From CAIXSC01 sp046349915 (GTDB taxonomy: Bacteria; Planctomycetota; Planctomycetia; Pirellulales; Pirellulaceae), in assembly GCA_046349915.1 (NCBI GenBank), contig JAXMBL010000010.1:1-64000 (forward strand): a stretch of DNA of 64,000 nucleotides, in the 5' to 3' direction. This document shows positions 27,845-37,424 of this stretch, piece by piece (positions within the stretch are counted from its first letter, which is position 1; each line of letters begins with the position of its first letter). The notes below the pieces were generated by a model that saw nothing but the letters and a program-made list of their open reading frames with translations, had not been told where the DNA came from and ran no database searches. The translations under genes were made by a program, and so were the position numbers.

Positions 27845-30800
27845 ATGCTACGGTCTGGTTGGCTCAATCGCCGTCCGCGCACTGCGCATCGAAATGGCCC
27901 AAGCTCACTATTCACTCGATGCTTGAACCCAGCCTTCGCAAGGCTGCGTCTGGGGCTCCTCCTGAGTGTTTGTTCGTTGGCGTCGAGTCCACTGGTCGTC
28001 GCTCAGGACGCCAAGAGTCGGCCAACCGCCGAGCTGCGTCGTCCCTCTTGGATCTGGGCGCCTGCAACGTTGTCAGCTAATACGGCCACGGCCTCAGCCG
28101 GTCCAAAGCAGGCTTCCCGTTACCTATTCCAGCGAACCTTCGAGATCACTCGCCCTCCCCAGTCGGCTCGCCTCCGACTGGCGGCTGACTTTTGCCGAGT
28201 GACGTTGCGAATCAATCAGGAGCCGGTGCTGGAGGTTGAGCCTTACCTGCCCACTCAATCGCTCGACGTCACGCCATATCTGCAACGCGGAGCGAATGTG
28301 TTGGAGGTAGTGGCCGAGCCTGTACCGGGTCCGCCCGCGATTGCCTTGTCGCTCGACTGGACCCTCGCCAACGGTGAGACCGATGGACTGGTCACGAGCA
28401 AGCCATGGACCGTCGCCCTGGATGCGAAGAGTTTCGTTCCCGTTCAGGACCTTGGGTTGGTTCCCGACGAGCAGTGGGGGATTGGACGTCGAGACATCTC
28501 GCTGGCTGCCGACGAGAACTACGAGCAATGGCGTCAGACGCTCGGCCCCGATGCGGCTCAACGTCGTCCCAATCTATGGGCCGCTCCCGGCTTCGACATC
28601 ACACTGTTGCGCACGGCCGCCGCTGACGAGGGGAGTTGGATCAGCATGGCGTTCGACGAACGGGGACGCCTGACGATCTCGCGCGAAGATCGCGGCCTGT
28701 TGCGAATGACGATGACGGGGGATCGAACCGCCGTGGATCGAGTCGAACATGTCGCGGTGGAACTCGATGAATGCCGAGGGCTCTTGTATCGCGAAGGCTG
28801 GTTATACGCCAACGCCAACAACTCGAAGGCGCTTTACCGCTTGCGGATTGATGACCAGGGCGTCCCGCACGACTTGCGATCGCTGCGATCGTATCCAGGT
28901 GGCGTGGGACATGGTCGTAATGATCTGGCTATTTCGGCCGCGGGATTGCTTGCCATTCATGGCGATAGCGTTGAGACACCGGCATCGTCGATCATCGATT
29001 TAACTTCGCCGCTCCGCGAAACTCGCCGCACCAAGCCGGGTCGCGAAGGTTATGTCGTACGAACGAACTGGGAAGGCGCCGCGTGGGAGATCGTTTGTTC
29101 GGGGCTCCGCAATCCCTATGGCATCGCCGAAAATTCCGTAGGAGATCGCTTCACGTTTGACGCCGACAATGAGTTCGACATGGGAACGCCGTGGTATCGG
29201 CCCACTCGAATTGTTCATTTGGTTCCCGGCGGCGACACCGGGTATCGCGAAGCGGGCGGAGTATGGCCGCCTCGTTTTCACGATCAACCCGATGCCACTC
29301 CTCCTGTCGTCGACATCGGTCGCAGCTCGCCCACGTCGGTCATGTTTGGCGACGAGTTGGCGTTTCCCGACGAGTATCGCCGCTGTCTGTATGCGCTCGA
29401 CTGGACCTATGGTCGAGTGTTGGCGATCCACCTGACCGGGCGAGGAGCAGGGTGGCGTGGGGCGGCTGAGCTGTTTCTGCAAGGCCGACCATTGAACGTG
29501 ACCGACATTGCGGCCGGCCCCGATGGCGCCATGTATTTGATTACGGGTGGACGGAAGACTCAGTCGGCCTTGTATCGAGTTGCGTGGTCGAAGGCCGCAA
29601 AGCCCGCCGACACCTCGTCGAGCGAGACGCGCCCCACGAACCACTCGCCGCACGAGCAGGCAGCCGATCAGTTCTCGCGCGAGGCTCGAGCCCGGCGTCA
29701 GCGTCTCGAACAATTATCGCAACAACTCGACGCAGCGACGGTTGAAGCAGCCTTTGAACAATTGTCGGACGCCGATCCGCTGATTCGACACGCGGCGCGT
29801 ATTGCGCTCGAACGAATGCCAATCGCGGATTGGCGTGACCGAGTGCTCGCGGCGCCGGTTGTTCCCGAGTCGCTGTACGGGTGGCTGGCGCTGGCTCGCG
29901 CCTCACGCTCGGAAGATGTCGCACCGCTGATCGAGCGAGTCTCGAAACTCTCGCTCCACTCGTCGCCAACCGGACAACAACTGGTTTGGCTCCGCATCAT
30001 TCAGTTGTGCCTGAGTACAGCTCCCGACACGGTGCATGCTCAACGCGATCCCGTGATCGCTCGCCTTGCTGGAATACTGACGCCGCCAAGCGACAATCGC
30101 GGAGACGAGAAACCCACGGTTGCTCGACGAGCAATCGACGTGGAGGGCGGGAGTGAAGAAGTTCGACGACGAGCTGCTTTGCTGTTGGGTGAATTCGACG
30201 CCGCTTCGCTTCCCGCGTTGGTCATTCCCACTCTATTGGCCAGCTCGGTGCAAGAAGACCGCATCGCCGGTCTTCTCGCGCTGGCCGATCAGCGCGAAGG
30301 CTGGACAGTTGATCTGCGAAAACAGCAACTGGCAGTCCTCCGTGATTCGGCGTTTTTCGTGGGAGGGCAGGGGATGCCTGAGTTTATCGACCGGCTCCGC
30401 ACCTCGACGCTTTCAACCCTTACCGATGCGGAGAAGAGTCAATTCACCGAGTTACTCAAGCCGCCCGCGATCACCGACGAGCCTTTGCCCGCGCCAAGAT
30501 CTCTGGTCAAACGATGGACCTTAGCCGACCTCGAGCCGTTATTCGCCGATACGGCTGGCAGGCGCGGCGACGTCAAGCAAGGCGAGAGCATTTTCCGCGA
30601 CGCGCTTTGCAGCCGTTGTCACCGAGTCGGAATACTGGGACCCGCCGTGGGACCTGATCTCACCCATGTCGCTCGCCGCTTCAGCGCTCGCGACATTCTC
30701 GAGTCGATCGTCAGCCCATCGTTGTCGGTCGCCGAGAACTATCGCAATTCTCAAGTGATCACTGAGGAAGGCAAGTCATATGTCGGTCGAGTGGTCACCG

Positions 30801-30997
30801 CGGGCGATTATCGCGCGCAGACTCTACGCATCAACACCGATCCCCTTCGTCCTAGTCAGTATCAAGAGTTCGATAAACGCCAGATCGCCGAGTTTCGGCT
30901 GGCTGACACCTCGCCCATGCCTACGGGACTGCTGGACGGATTTACGCTCGAGGAGATTCGTGATTTGGTGGCTTATTTGACTTCGTTCAATCGTTAG
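27845..30997 (+). CDS. PVC-type heme-binding CxxCH membrane-bound dehydrogenase-like protein
   Basis: A 1050-residue secreted protein. A long N-terminal leader ends in LRLGLLLSVCSLASSPLVVA, a signal peptide. A galactose-binding-like region (about 80-170) follows, then a six-bladed propeller-like sugar-dehydrogenase region (about 210-590) and helical HEAT-like repeats (650-880). A C-terminal cytochrome c domain carries ALCSRCHRVGILGPAVGPDL near residue 921, where CSRCH binds heme. This architecture is characteristic of Planctomycetes and Verrucomicrobia and is thought to act in polysaccharide or sugar oxidation. GGGGAGA lies upstream of the ATG. Confidence 0.8.
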   Translation: MLRSGWLNRRPRTAHRNGPSSLFTRCLNPAFARLRLGLLLSVCSLASSPLVVAQDAKSRPTAELRRPSWIWAPATLSANTATASAGPKQASRYLFQRTFEITRPPQSARLRLAADFCRVTLRINQEPVLEVEPYLPTQSLDVTPYLQRGANVLEVVAEPVPGPPAIALSLDWTLANGETDGLVTSKPWTVALDAKSFVPVQDLGLVPDEQWGIGRRDISLAADENYEQWRQTLGPDAAQRRPNLWAAPGFDITLLRTAAADEGSWISMAFDERGRLTISREDRGLLRMTMTGDRTAVDRVEHVAVELDECRGLLYREGWLYANANNSKALYRLRIDDQGVPHDLRSLRSYPGGVGHGRNDLAISAAGLLAIHGDSVETPASSIIDLTSPLRETRRTKPGREGYVVRTNWEGAAWEIVCSGLRNPYGIAENSVGDRFTFDADNEFDMGTPWYRPTRIVHLVPGGDTGYREAGGVWPPRFHDQPDATPPVVDIGRSSPTSVMFGDELAFPDEYRRCLYALDWTYGRVLAIHLTGRGAGWRGAAELFLQGRPLNVTDIAAGPDGAMYLITGGRKTQSALYRVAWSKAAKPADTSSSETRPTNHSPHEQAADQFSREARARRQRLEQLSQQLDAATVEAAFEQLSDADPLIRHAARIALERMPIADWRDRVLAAPVVPESLYGWLALARASRSEDVAPLIERVSKLSLHSSPTGQQLVWLRIIQLCLSTAPDTVHAQRDPVIARLAGILTPPSDNRGDEKPTVARRAIDVEGGSEEVRRRAALLLGEFDAASLPALVIPTLLASSVQEDRIAGLLALADQREGWTVDLRKQQLAVLRDSAFFVGGQGMPEFIDRLRTSTLSTLTDAEKSQFTELLKPPAITDEPLPAPRSLVKRWTLADLEPLFADTAGRRGDVKQGESIFRDALCSRCHRVGILGPAVGPDLTHVARRFSARDILESIVSPSLSVAENYRNSQVITEEGKSYVGRVVTAGDYRAQTLRINTDPLRPSQYQEFDKRQIAEFRLADTSPMPTGLLDGFTLEEIRDLVAYLTSFNR

Positions 30998-31060
30998 CGG
31001 TGAGGTAGGCTGGTGATCCGCTGCCCACTTCCGCCGCCCCTCACCCCCCGGCCCCCTGCT

Positions 31061-31078
31061 CCCCAAGCAAGCTTGGGG
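31061..31078. terminator. intergenic hairpin
   Basis: CCCCAAGC-AA-GCTTGGGG is a perfect 8-bp inverted repeat in the 190-base gap between two same-strand genes, within a C/G-rich stretch. It could terminate the upstream transcript; no T run follows. Confidence 0.4.
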
Positions 31079-31187
31079 CGAGGAGGGGAAGGAGTTGGTT
31101 AGTATGCAAGCTACCTCTCGCCAACCTTCCTCATTTCATGCGATAATTTAGTCGACTCGCGTCAGGGGATCGTCGGACGAATAGGTC

Positions 31188-31913
31188 ATGCAATTCCGAC
31201 TCATCACTTACAACATTCACAAGGGGATCGGCGGCATCGATCGGCGGTATCGTCCTGAACGGATCGTCGAGACTCTCCAGCAATACTCGCCCGATATCGT
31301 GTTCCTGCAAGAGGTCGACGACGGCGTGCCTCGTTCGCGTCGACACCGGCAAGTTGATTGGATCGGCGATGCGCTCGAATTTCCTCATCGCGCGTTTCAA
31401 GCCAACGTACGCCTTCGCGAAGGAATGTACGGCAACGCCATCCTCAGTCGCTTTCCGCTGACCGATGTCCACGACATCGAACTCACCATCCCCTTGAAGA
31501 AACGACGTCGAGCGCTCGCGGCTCATTGTCGTCTTCGCGACGACGATCACTCGCGCACTGTCGTGCTGATCAATTGCCACCTGGGGCTCGCCGAGTTTGA
31601 ACGGCGCATTCAACTGCGTCGATTGCTGGGGAGCGAACTGCTGCGACACACTCATTCGCACACCGCCGTCGTCACCGCGGGCGACATGAATGATGTGTGG
31701 GGTGGATTGGGACGAGCCACATTGGAGCCTGCTGGTTTCCGCTCGGCGTCAGGCCCGATCAAGACATTCCCCGCATTCCTTCCCCTGAGACCACTCGACC
31801 GCATCTACTTCCGCGGTCGTTTGCAGTTGCACCACAGCCACGCATCTCGCAGCAAAGTGGCGCGCCAGGCGTCGGATCACTTGCCGTTGATGGCGGACTT
31901 CGAGTTGACTTAG
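31188..31913 (+). CDS. endonuclease/exonuclease/phosphatase family protein
   Basis: A 241-residue EEP-fold enzyme. All core motifs are visible: TYNIHKGIGG at the start, FLQEVDDG (metal-binding Glu), LINCHLGL, AGDMNDVWGG and the final SDHLPLMADFEL with the catalytic Asp-His. No signal peptide was seen, so it is probably cytoplasmic. Substrates in the family range from DNA to phosphoesters and phospholipids and cannot be assigned here. It is convergent with the following GNAT gene. Confidence 0.8.
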   Translation: MQFRLITYNIHKGIGGIDRRYRPERIVETLQQYSPDIVFLQEVDDGVPRSRRHRQVDWIGDALEFPHRAFQANVRLREGMYGNAILSRFPLTDVHDIELTIPLKKRRRALAAHCRLRDDDHSRTVVLINCHLGLAEFERRIQLRRLLGSELLRHTHSHTAVVTAGDMNDVWGGLGRATLEPAGFRSASGPIKTFPAFLPLRPLDRIYFRGRLQLHHSHASRSKVARQASDHLPLMADFELT

Positions 31914-31995
31914 TTGCTTAACTCAGGCGAACGGACGAAGCCGCGGTCACTCGAGATCCGCTTGGCGACTCTTGCGGCTGAACAGAACTCGTCCT

Positions 31996-33366
31996 TTACA
32001 CTTCCGAGCTTTGACTCGGGAGATCATCCCACGTGGGATGCCAGTAAGGGAGTTTAGGGAAGAGCAAACTGGCAAGTCGAGCCGACCGAGCGTCGGAGGC
32101 ATGCAGTCGGCCGTCGGCCAGCAGCGTGGGGATCGCGTCGTGACCGAGGATCGCTTGCGACATGGGGCCCAGCTCTCCTTCCAGCCAAGACTCGCCGTCC
32201 GCTCCCAACTGCACTTCGACTCTTCCCTCGTGAATGACCAACGTGGCCTGCAGCGAGCCCGCTCGCAAAGCCAACTTGGCGCCGATCCACTCCGATTCGC
32301 CCCGCACGCGCGACGTCAATTCGGGCGCCAACTCGCCGAGAAACGCCAGTGGTTGGAACAAGCGCGCCATCAGCGTATGGCCATGCTCGCTGTCCGGCCG
32401 CACCAACTCGCCGCCCGCCGCCAGCATCTCTGCATACCAAGGATGGTTTGGAGCTGCATCGAGCCAAACATCGTTTCGATCTTCCTCGATAAATTCGCCG
32501 CAAATGCGAGTCATCAAATGTTCGATGGCATCTGGTCGTTCTGGCGCCGCGAACAACTCGACCAAGTGGCAATTCCGCACCACCGCGTAACCCACGATGT
32601 TGGAAGTATCGAGCGTCCAGCGATCGCGTCCGGCCACGGCGACATAAATCGCATCGTGCCCATGCCGACTGACCAGCCATCGCCAGTATTCGCTGGATCG
32701 AGCCGCCGGTCCGTAGCTGTTCGCCACATTGGCTTCGTAGATCCGTTCGAGCGCCGACTGTTCGACGTGTCGCCACAGACGAGTGCTGAGCGAGGGGAGC
32801 GGGCGAACGGCTGGCCCGACCGATTCCAGCACTTTCGGTCGGTCTTCACGCCGCCGCACGATCTGAGCCAACACATCCCGAGCACCCGCGCGAGCGTGAC
32901 TAGGACGTCCCCAGGGAATCCAGCCACGGCGAAGGAACAACCCTGGATGAGTCGCGTTGACCAATCCGAGAACCGCACCGTTCGTCTGCATCTGTCGCTC
33001 GGCCGCCGCCACCAGCGCGGATGCGAACCCGCGTCGTCGATACTCGGAGATCGTCGCGAGATCGGTCAGCCACGCCACCGGCAGCGTGCGACGACCGAAG
33101 TGAATCGTTCGATTCTGAATGCGAACATGCGACAAGAGCTTCATCCCTTGTCGCACAACCAGTCGATCGGTCGGCTCGTAGTACGGCTCGTCGATCTGCG
33201 ACTGGAACTCAGCCATCGATGGCTCGCGACCCGCGTCAGCCAGCAGCGCGCGAATCGTCAGATGGTCCCCGGCGCTCGCCGGTCCAAGCCAGAACTGTGA
33301 GCCAGCAATGGGAACGAGCGTCGCTGGCCGAGCGCTCGTTGGATGAGTCGTATGAGTGATGGCCAT
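31996..33366 (-). CDS. two-domain GNAT acetyltransferase (Eis-like layout)
   Basis: About 456 residues from ATG 33366, with AAGGGA about nine bases upstream. The N-terminal GNAT domain has LATISEYRRRGFASALVAAA near residues 100-119. A second domain contains NIVGYAVVRNCHLVELFA, and the C-terminal ~110 residues resemble the sterol-carrier-like domain of enhanced intracellular survival-type acetyltransferases. The substrate is unknown. It is the last gene of a reverse-strand operon after a glycosyltransferase and a BshC-like protein. Confidence 0.65.
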   Translation of the reverse strand: MAITHTTHPTSARPATLVPIAGSQFWLGPASAGDHLTIRALLADAGREPSMAEFQSQIDEPYYEPTDRLVVRQGMKLLSHVRIQNRTIHFGRRTLPVAWLTDLATISEYRRRGFASALVAAAERQMQTNGAVLGLVNATHPGLFLRRGWIPWGRPSHARAGARDVLAQIVRRREDRPKVLESVGPAVRPLPSLSTRLWRHVEQSALERIYEANVANSYGPAARSSEYWRWLVSRHGHDAIYVAVAGRDRWTLDTSNIVGYAVVRNCHLVELFAAPERPDAIEHLMTRICGEFIEEDRNDVWLDAAPNHPWYAEMLAAGGELVRPDSEHGHTLMARLFQPLAFLGELAPELTSRVRGESEWIGAKLALRAGSLQATLVIHEGRVEVQLGADGESWLEGELGPMSQAILGHDAIPTLLADGRLHASDARSARLASLLFPKLPYWHPTWDDLPSQSSEV

Positions 33367-33462
33367 CGTCGGAATCCCTTCGGACGCTACCTCGTCCTTC
33401 GCTCGCACTCGACTCGAACGAGTCGCACCGTGCCGCGCCGCGCTCCTTCACTACCTATTAAC

Positions 33463-35106
33463 TTAGGCCGTGCGCGCGGAAAGTGCCAGTAGCCCGTCCA
33501 CCAACTTGTGAACAGGAAATAAACAGTACGAGAATTCGCGCGAAGCCAGCATCGAGTGGCGTTGGGCGGCCAGTCGCGCCTGTTCCCATTCGCTTCGCAG
33601 CTCATGTCGACGGTTCTCCACCATCGGCAGCAGCGTCTCGTTGATCGCGCCGATCGCCCGATGGCGAGTGAGTCTTGCACCGCGAGGCAGGTCCATCTGT
33701 ACCCATCGACGCTTCTCGTCGACCAAATTCGCCACATACGAGTCGGCCAACTGTCGTTCGCTCAGCCACAACTCAGGATGGAAGTCGAACTCACGAATGC
33801 GATGCGCCAACTCGCGAACCTCTTCCATGGTCACTCGCGGATGTGCGATTGGCAGGCAAAGGGTCGCGGTCGCCGTCACGAACTCGGGCGGGTCCACACC
33901 GAAAAAACGAGCGAACAGCGAGTCGGTCAACTGGTCGTACTTCGCACCACCGATGCCGTGCACAAAGTGATCGCCTAGTATGAGTCGAGCATAAAGCGTC
34001 GTCGCGAGCGCTCGCGGACGAATTTTCAGTCCGCTCAACCTTTGCTCTTCCAGTTGCGACGAAGCACGCTCCCACGCGGCGGCGCCTTGGAGTGGAAGCG
34101 AGAGCCGCCACGCGGCGTGATCGCTCAATTCACAACCACCGGCCACGAGCCGAGTGAACAAACGTCGTCGACGCGGCGATTCGCTGGTCCAAACCCAGAA
34201 TGGCAACTCGGTCCAGTCTCCCTCGCTTGCTAGTTCCGGCACGGGATGCGACCGACTGCGGATGCGATGCAAACGTCGATACTCGACCAACGACGAGTTG
34301 TAATCGTGGCGAAATCGTGCGGCGTTTTCGACAAGTCCAAGCAAGAAGCGGCGAAAAGGATCCGAGTCGCAGACGACGCCTAATGGTACGTCGAGCAAAC
34401 GAACGCCTGAGGCATACTCGAGTTGGTGACGAGCCTGCGAGAGGCAAAGGCCGAGTCGATCGGTGCGACGGGAGGACGCTCGCGCCGCGGGCCATAGCGA
34501 CGACACCAAGGGATCAGGCACTAACGACCCGAGCGTCGCGATTGTCCGCTCGGCGAACGACTCAAACAAATCTCGGTCTCGAATCGGCCGTTCCTCGAAC
34601 GGCACTTCGTCGGATGGCGAGTCCAAAGGGACGGACGTGACGAGTGGCGCCGATGCTTCGCCCGTGGGAACTCGAATTGACGCGGTGCGAGCGGTATCGT
34701 TGTCGATAATCAAGTTTACCGCGATCGCGTCCGTCCGGCTGGCGAGTTGTCCGAGCACGAAATTCTTGAACCACACGCCGGGGTGGAACAACTGTGGCTG
34801 ATGTCCCGTCAGCACGACCGGTTTTCCCGCGTCGAGTTGCCGCGACAGGTCGCTGGCCGTGGGCAGAGAGTCGAGATATGTGGATGAATACTGGAGAGCG
34901 GCCGTCACCAAGTGCTTTCGAGCCGCGAGCTGGAGCTGGCCGAGACGCTCGCCGCCGACTTCCACACTCGAAACCGCGGCGAGTTTCAATCGATTCGCGG
35001 CTAGCGATGGAGCGAACCGGCTTGGCGGGGGCTCGACAAGCGCACCGCCATTCTCGCGCGGTGCTCGCAGGCGCCGGTAGGCCAGAGAATCGCTGCCTCG
35101 GTCCAT
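33463..35106 (-). CDS. uncharacterised protein with BshC-like features
   Basis: A 547-residue cytoplasmic protein without transmembrane segments. The stretch VVLTGHQPQLFHPGVWFKN (about residues 96-114) is reminiscent of the TGQQ-containing nucleotide-binding motif of BshC, the bacillithiol cysteine-adding enzyme. A later FFGVDPPEF also has an equivalent position in that family. Length is near BshC (~540), but other BshC motifs are not obvious, so homology is tentative. Its ATG overlaps the stop of the glycosyltransferase gene (TAATG), so the two are translationally coupled. Confidence 0.4.
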   Translation of the reverse strand: MDRGSDSLAYRRLRAPRENGGALVEPPPSRFAPSLAANRLKLAAVSSVEVGGERLGQLQLAARKHLVTAALQYSSTYLDSLPTASDLSRQLDAGKPVVLTGHQPQLFHPGVWFKNFVLGQLASRTDAIAVNLIIDNDTARTASIRVPTGEASAPLVTSVPLDSPSDEVPFEERPIRDRDLFESFAERTIATLGSLVPDPLVSSLWPAARASSRRTDRLGLCLSQARHQLEYASGVRLLDVPLGVVCDSDPFRRFLLGLVENAARFRHDYNSSLVEYRRLHRIRSRSHPVPELASEGDWTELPFWVWTSESPRRRRLFTRLVAGGCELSDHAAWRLSLPLQGAAAWERASSQLEEQRLSGLKIRPRALATTLYARLILGDHFVHGIGGAKYDQLTDSLFARFFGVDPPEFVTATATLCLPIAHPRVTMEEVRELAHRIREFDFHPELWLSERQLADSYVANLVDEKRRWVQMDLPRGARLTRHRAIGAINETLLPMVENRRHELRSEWEQARLAAQRHSMLASREFSYCLFPVHKLVDGLLALSARTA

Positions 35107-35849
35107 TACGAGCGATTCCCCTGGTCAGCGCCATCGGTCCGCCAATCGGGAGACTGTACGCGAACTTGGCTGCGGTCGAGCACTTGGTAGTAGTGTAAGA
35201 GTCGGGTGCGAGCATTATCCAGAGCGCCGCCAAACGAACGCTTCTCATCCAGATAGATCAAAGGGACGGGCATCTCCACGATTCGCCAGCCCAACGCGAC
35301 GGCTTGCACCCAGAGCTCCAGCGGCATCGCATAACCTTCGTCGGTGATGCGGAGGCCGGCGAGCGCGGCGACTCGGTACGCCTTGAAACCGCAAAAGGCG
35401 TCTGTCAGTTGGAGGCCGAGCCGTCGGTTGATTTCGGCGGTGACCTCGCGATTGATCCGCAGCCGTTCTTCGGGCGGCGCGCTATCGCCCTCGAATTGAC
35501 GGAGATAACGGCTTCCCGAAACCATATCGACATCGACGCACGCACGGACAAACTCGGGAATCAGTTGCGGTTCATGCTGGCCATCGCAATCGATCGTCAC
35601 CAGCGTGTCGTAGTTGTTGCGAAGCGCGAACTGAAAGGCCGTGCGTAAAGCCGCCCCGTAACCTTGATTTCGCGGATGAGCGGCGACCAGGATATCCGAG
35701 CGAGCGGCCAGGAGTTCCCCCGTACCGTCGGTCGAACCATCATCGACAACGAGCACATCGGTCCCGTAGCGAGTCACCTCGTCCAGCACTCGTCCCACGT
35801 GGCGCGATTCGTTATATACCGGCAGCGCCGTTAATGCTCGCAATCCCAT
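35106..35849 (-). CDS. family 2 glycosyltransferase (dolichyl-phosphate mannose synthase-like)
   Basis: About 247 residues from ATG 35849 (MGLRALTALPVYNE). The GT-A fold is clear: LPVYNESRHVGRVL, then VLVVDDGSTDGTGELL (nucleotide binding), the metal-binding DCDGQHEP, and SGSRYLRQFEGD. FCGFKAYR marks the acceptor region. No C-terminal membrane segment was seen, so it is a soluble DPM1-type enzyme probably acting on polyprenyl-phosphate. It is the first gene of the operon with the BshC-like and GNAT genes. An in-frame upstream extension of 23 residues lacks a ribosome site. Confidence 0.85.
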   Translation of the reverse strand: MGLRALTALPVYNESRHVGRVLDEVTRYGTDVLVVDDGSTDGTGELLAARSDILVAAHPRNQGYGAALRTAFQFALRNNYDTLVTIDCDGQHEPQLIPEFVRACVDVDMVSGSRYLRQFEGDSAPPEERLRINREVTAEINRRLGLQLTDAFCGFKAYRVAALAGLRITDEGYAMPLELWVQAVALGWRIVEMPVPLIYLDEKRSFGGALDNARTRLLHYYQVLDRSQVRVQSPDWRTDGADQGNRS

Positions 35850-36082
35850 CCCACCCCACTCGCTTTCCGTTTTCCTGTCGAGTCCCCTACGAACTCGGCT
35901 GTTCGCGCTTCTTCCCATCCAGTCACACCGCAGGGCGTGGCTGGCAGTATTCTAGACGGGGCGAGGCGGTTCGGGGACTGGGTGGTGAGTCGGGCAAATC
36001 GTTCGCCCGCGTTGGTCCCCACTCTGCCACAGGTTATGATGACAATCGAGTGGGGGATGACCGAGAACAGGCGAGGCGAACT

Positions 36083-36469
36083 ATGACTGGCGACTCGACG
36101 AATTCCGAACCGGCGGACCAACAGCTGGTCAATTGGACGACTGCGCTGGATGTGGTGGCAGGAGACCGCTTGCTTCTGGTCGAAGTGGTCGACGCCTTCT
36201 TGCAGGAGGCGCCGCAGCAAATGAATGCCGTGGAAGAGTCGATTCGTCAGCGAGACGCGGTGACCTTGCGACGTTCGGCCCATACGCTGAAGGGCTCGCT
36301 GCGGTACTTCGGCGCTCAAACCGCGTTTGATATCGCCTTGGCCCTCGAGATGGCGGGGATGGCCGAGCAGTTCGATGGTGCGACGGAACGCGCGGCGGCA
36401 CTGCGAAACTTGCTGCAACGAGTCCTGAGGGAACTTGCCGATTTTCTCCAGCAGGAGCGTCGGACATGA
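36083..36469 (+). CDS. HPt phosphotransfer domain protein
   Basis: A 128-residue four-helix HPt protein. The phosphoacceptor motif is RRSAHTLKGSLRYFG near residue 70, with the His in AHTLKGS. It probably passes phosphate between a kinase elsewhere and the receiver proteins encoded next. The stop overlaps the next ATG by four bases (ATGA), so it is translated with the first receiver-HATPase gene. Confidence 0.85.
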   Translation: MTGDSTNSEPADQQLVNWTTALDVVAGDRLLLVEVVDAFLQEAPQQMNAVEESIRQRDAVTLRRSAHTLKGSLRYFGAQTAFDIALALEMAGMAEQFDGATERAAALRNLLQRVLRELADFLQQERRT

Positions 36470-37377
36470 GTCGAATCCTGGTCGTCGACGACTCGGAAGT
36501 CGATCGCCGGATCGCCGCCGGCTTGTTGGAACGCGCGCTTCCAGACCATCAGATCGAGTTGGCGATGGATGGCCGCGACGCGATCGAACGGCTGAGAGAC
36601 GAGTCGGTCGATCTGGTCGTTACCGACATGCAGATGCCGGAGTGCGATGGATTGGAATTGGTGCGAGCAATTCGGTTGCACCATCCACAGATCCCCGTAA
36701 TTCTAATGACGGGGCATGGTAGCGACGATCTGGCGGTCGCCGCCTTGGAAGAGGGGGCGGCCAGTTACGTCCCGAAGTCGCAGTTGCGTGATCGACTGGC
36801 GGGCACCATCGAAGAAGTGCTGGCCATCGCGCGGGCCGATCGCACTCACGAGCGTCTGATTGGTTGTCTCGACAGCACCGAGTTTGTGTTTCAGTTGGAC
36901 AACGATCCATCGTTGATCGACCCCCTGATTGATCTGGTACAGCAGATGGCCGCGGGGATGGGGTTATGCGATACGAACGATCGCTTTCGCATTGGGGTGG
37001 CGCTGAAGGCGGCGATCCACAACGCTCTGTACCGAGGCAATCTGGAAATCGGCCCCGACCTCATGAGTTCGTCGCGCGACGCGGTGCTTGCCGGCCCGCT
37101 CGTCGAACTCGTCGCCCAACGCCGACAAACTCCGCCCTATAGTGGACGAACGATTCGCGTCGAGGCCAGAATTCGGCCGACCGAGGCTTGGTTTGTGGTA
37201 CGAGACGATGGGCCAGGGTTCAATGTATCCCAAACGCTCGCTACCATTTCAGGCGAGTCGCTCGATCCCGAAGCGGGCCGGGGACTTGTTTTGATGCGAG
37301 CTTTCATGGATGAAGTGAGTTTTAATGCACGTGGTAACGAGGTCGCGCTGCACAAGAAACAAACCTTATCCCGGTAG
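36466..37377 (+). CDS. response regulator fused to HATPase (anti-sigma-kinase-like), first copy
   Basis: A 303-residue protein. The receiver domain (1-120) has VVDDSEVDR, phosphoacceptor VVTDMQMPE, LMTGHGSDDL and the Lys in YVPKS. The C-terminal domain (about 150-295) is an HATPase_c of the anti-sigma regulatory type, with VALKAAIHNALYRGNLEIG (N box; note A in place of the E of the EALNNA motif), VVRDDGPGFN and GRGLVLMRAFMDEV. A receiver directly controlling an RsbW-like domain suggests phosphorylation-dependent partner switching. The gene is close in sequence to the following one. Confidence 0.8.
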   Translation: MSRILVVDDSEVDRRIAAGLLERALPDHQIELAMDGRDAIERLRDESVDLVVTDMQMPECDGLELVRAIRLHHPQIPVILMTGHGSDDLAVAALEEGAASYVPKSQLRDRLAGTIEEVLAIARADRTHERLIGCLDSTEFVFQLDNDPSLIDPLIDLVQQMAAGMGLCDTNDRFRIGVALKAAIHNALYRGNLEIGPDLMSSSRDAVLAGPLVELVAQRRQTPPYSGRTIRVEARIRPTEAWFVVRDDGPGFNVSQTLATISGESLDPEAGRGLVLMRAFMDEVSFNARGNEVALHKKQTLSR

Positions 37378-37424
37378 CCCTCTCTTCTCGTAGAATCATT
37401 GGGTCATAAGCGTCGGAGCTCTTC

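Noticed and set aside
31972..33300. 442-residue frame opposite the double GNAT gene
   Set aside because: It is a shadow; the opposite strand carries family motifs and a ribosome site.
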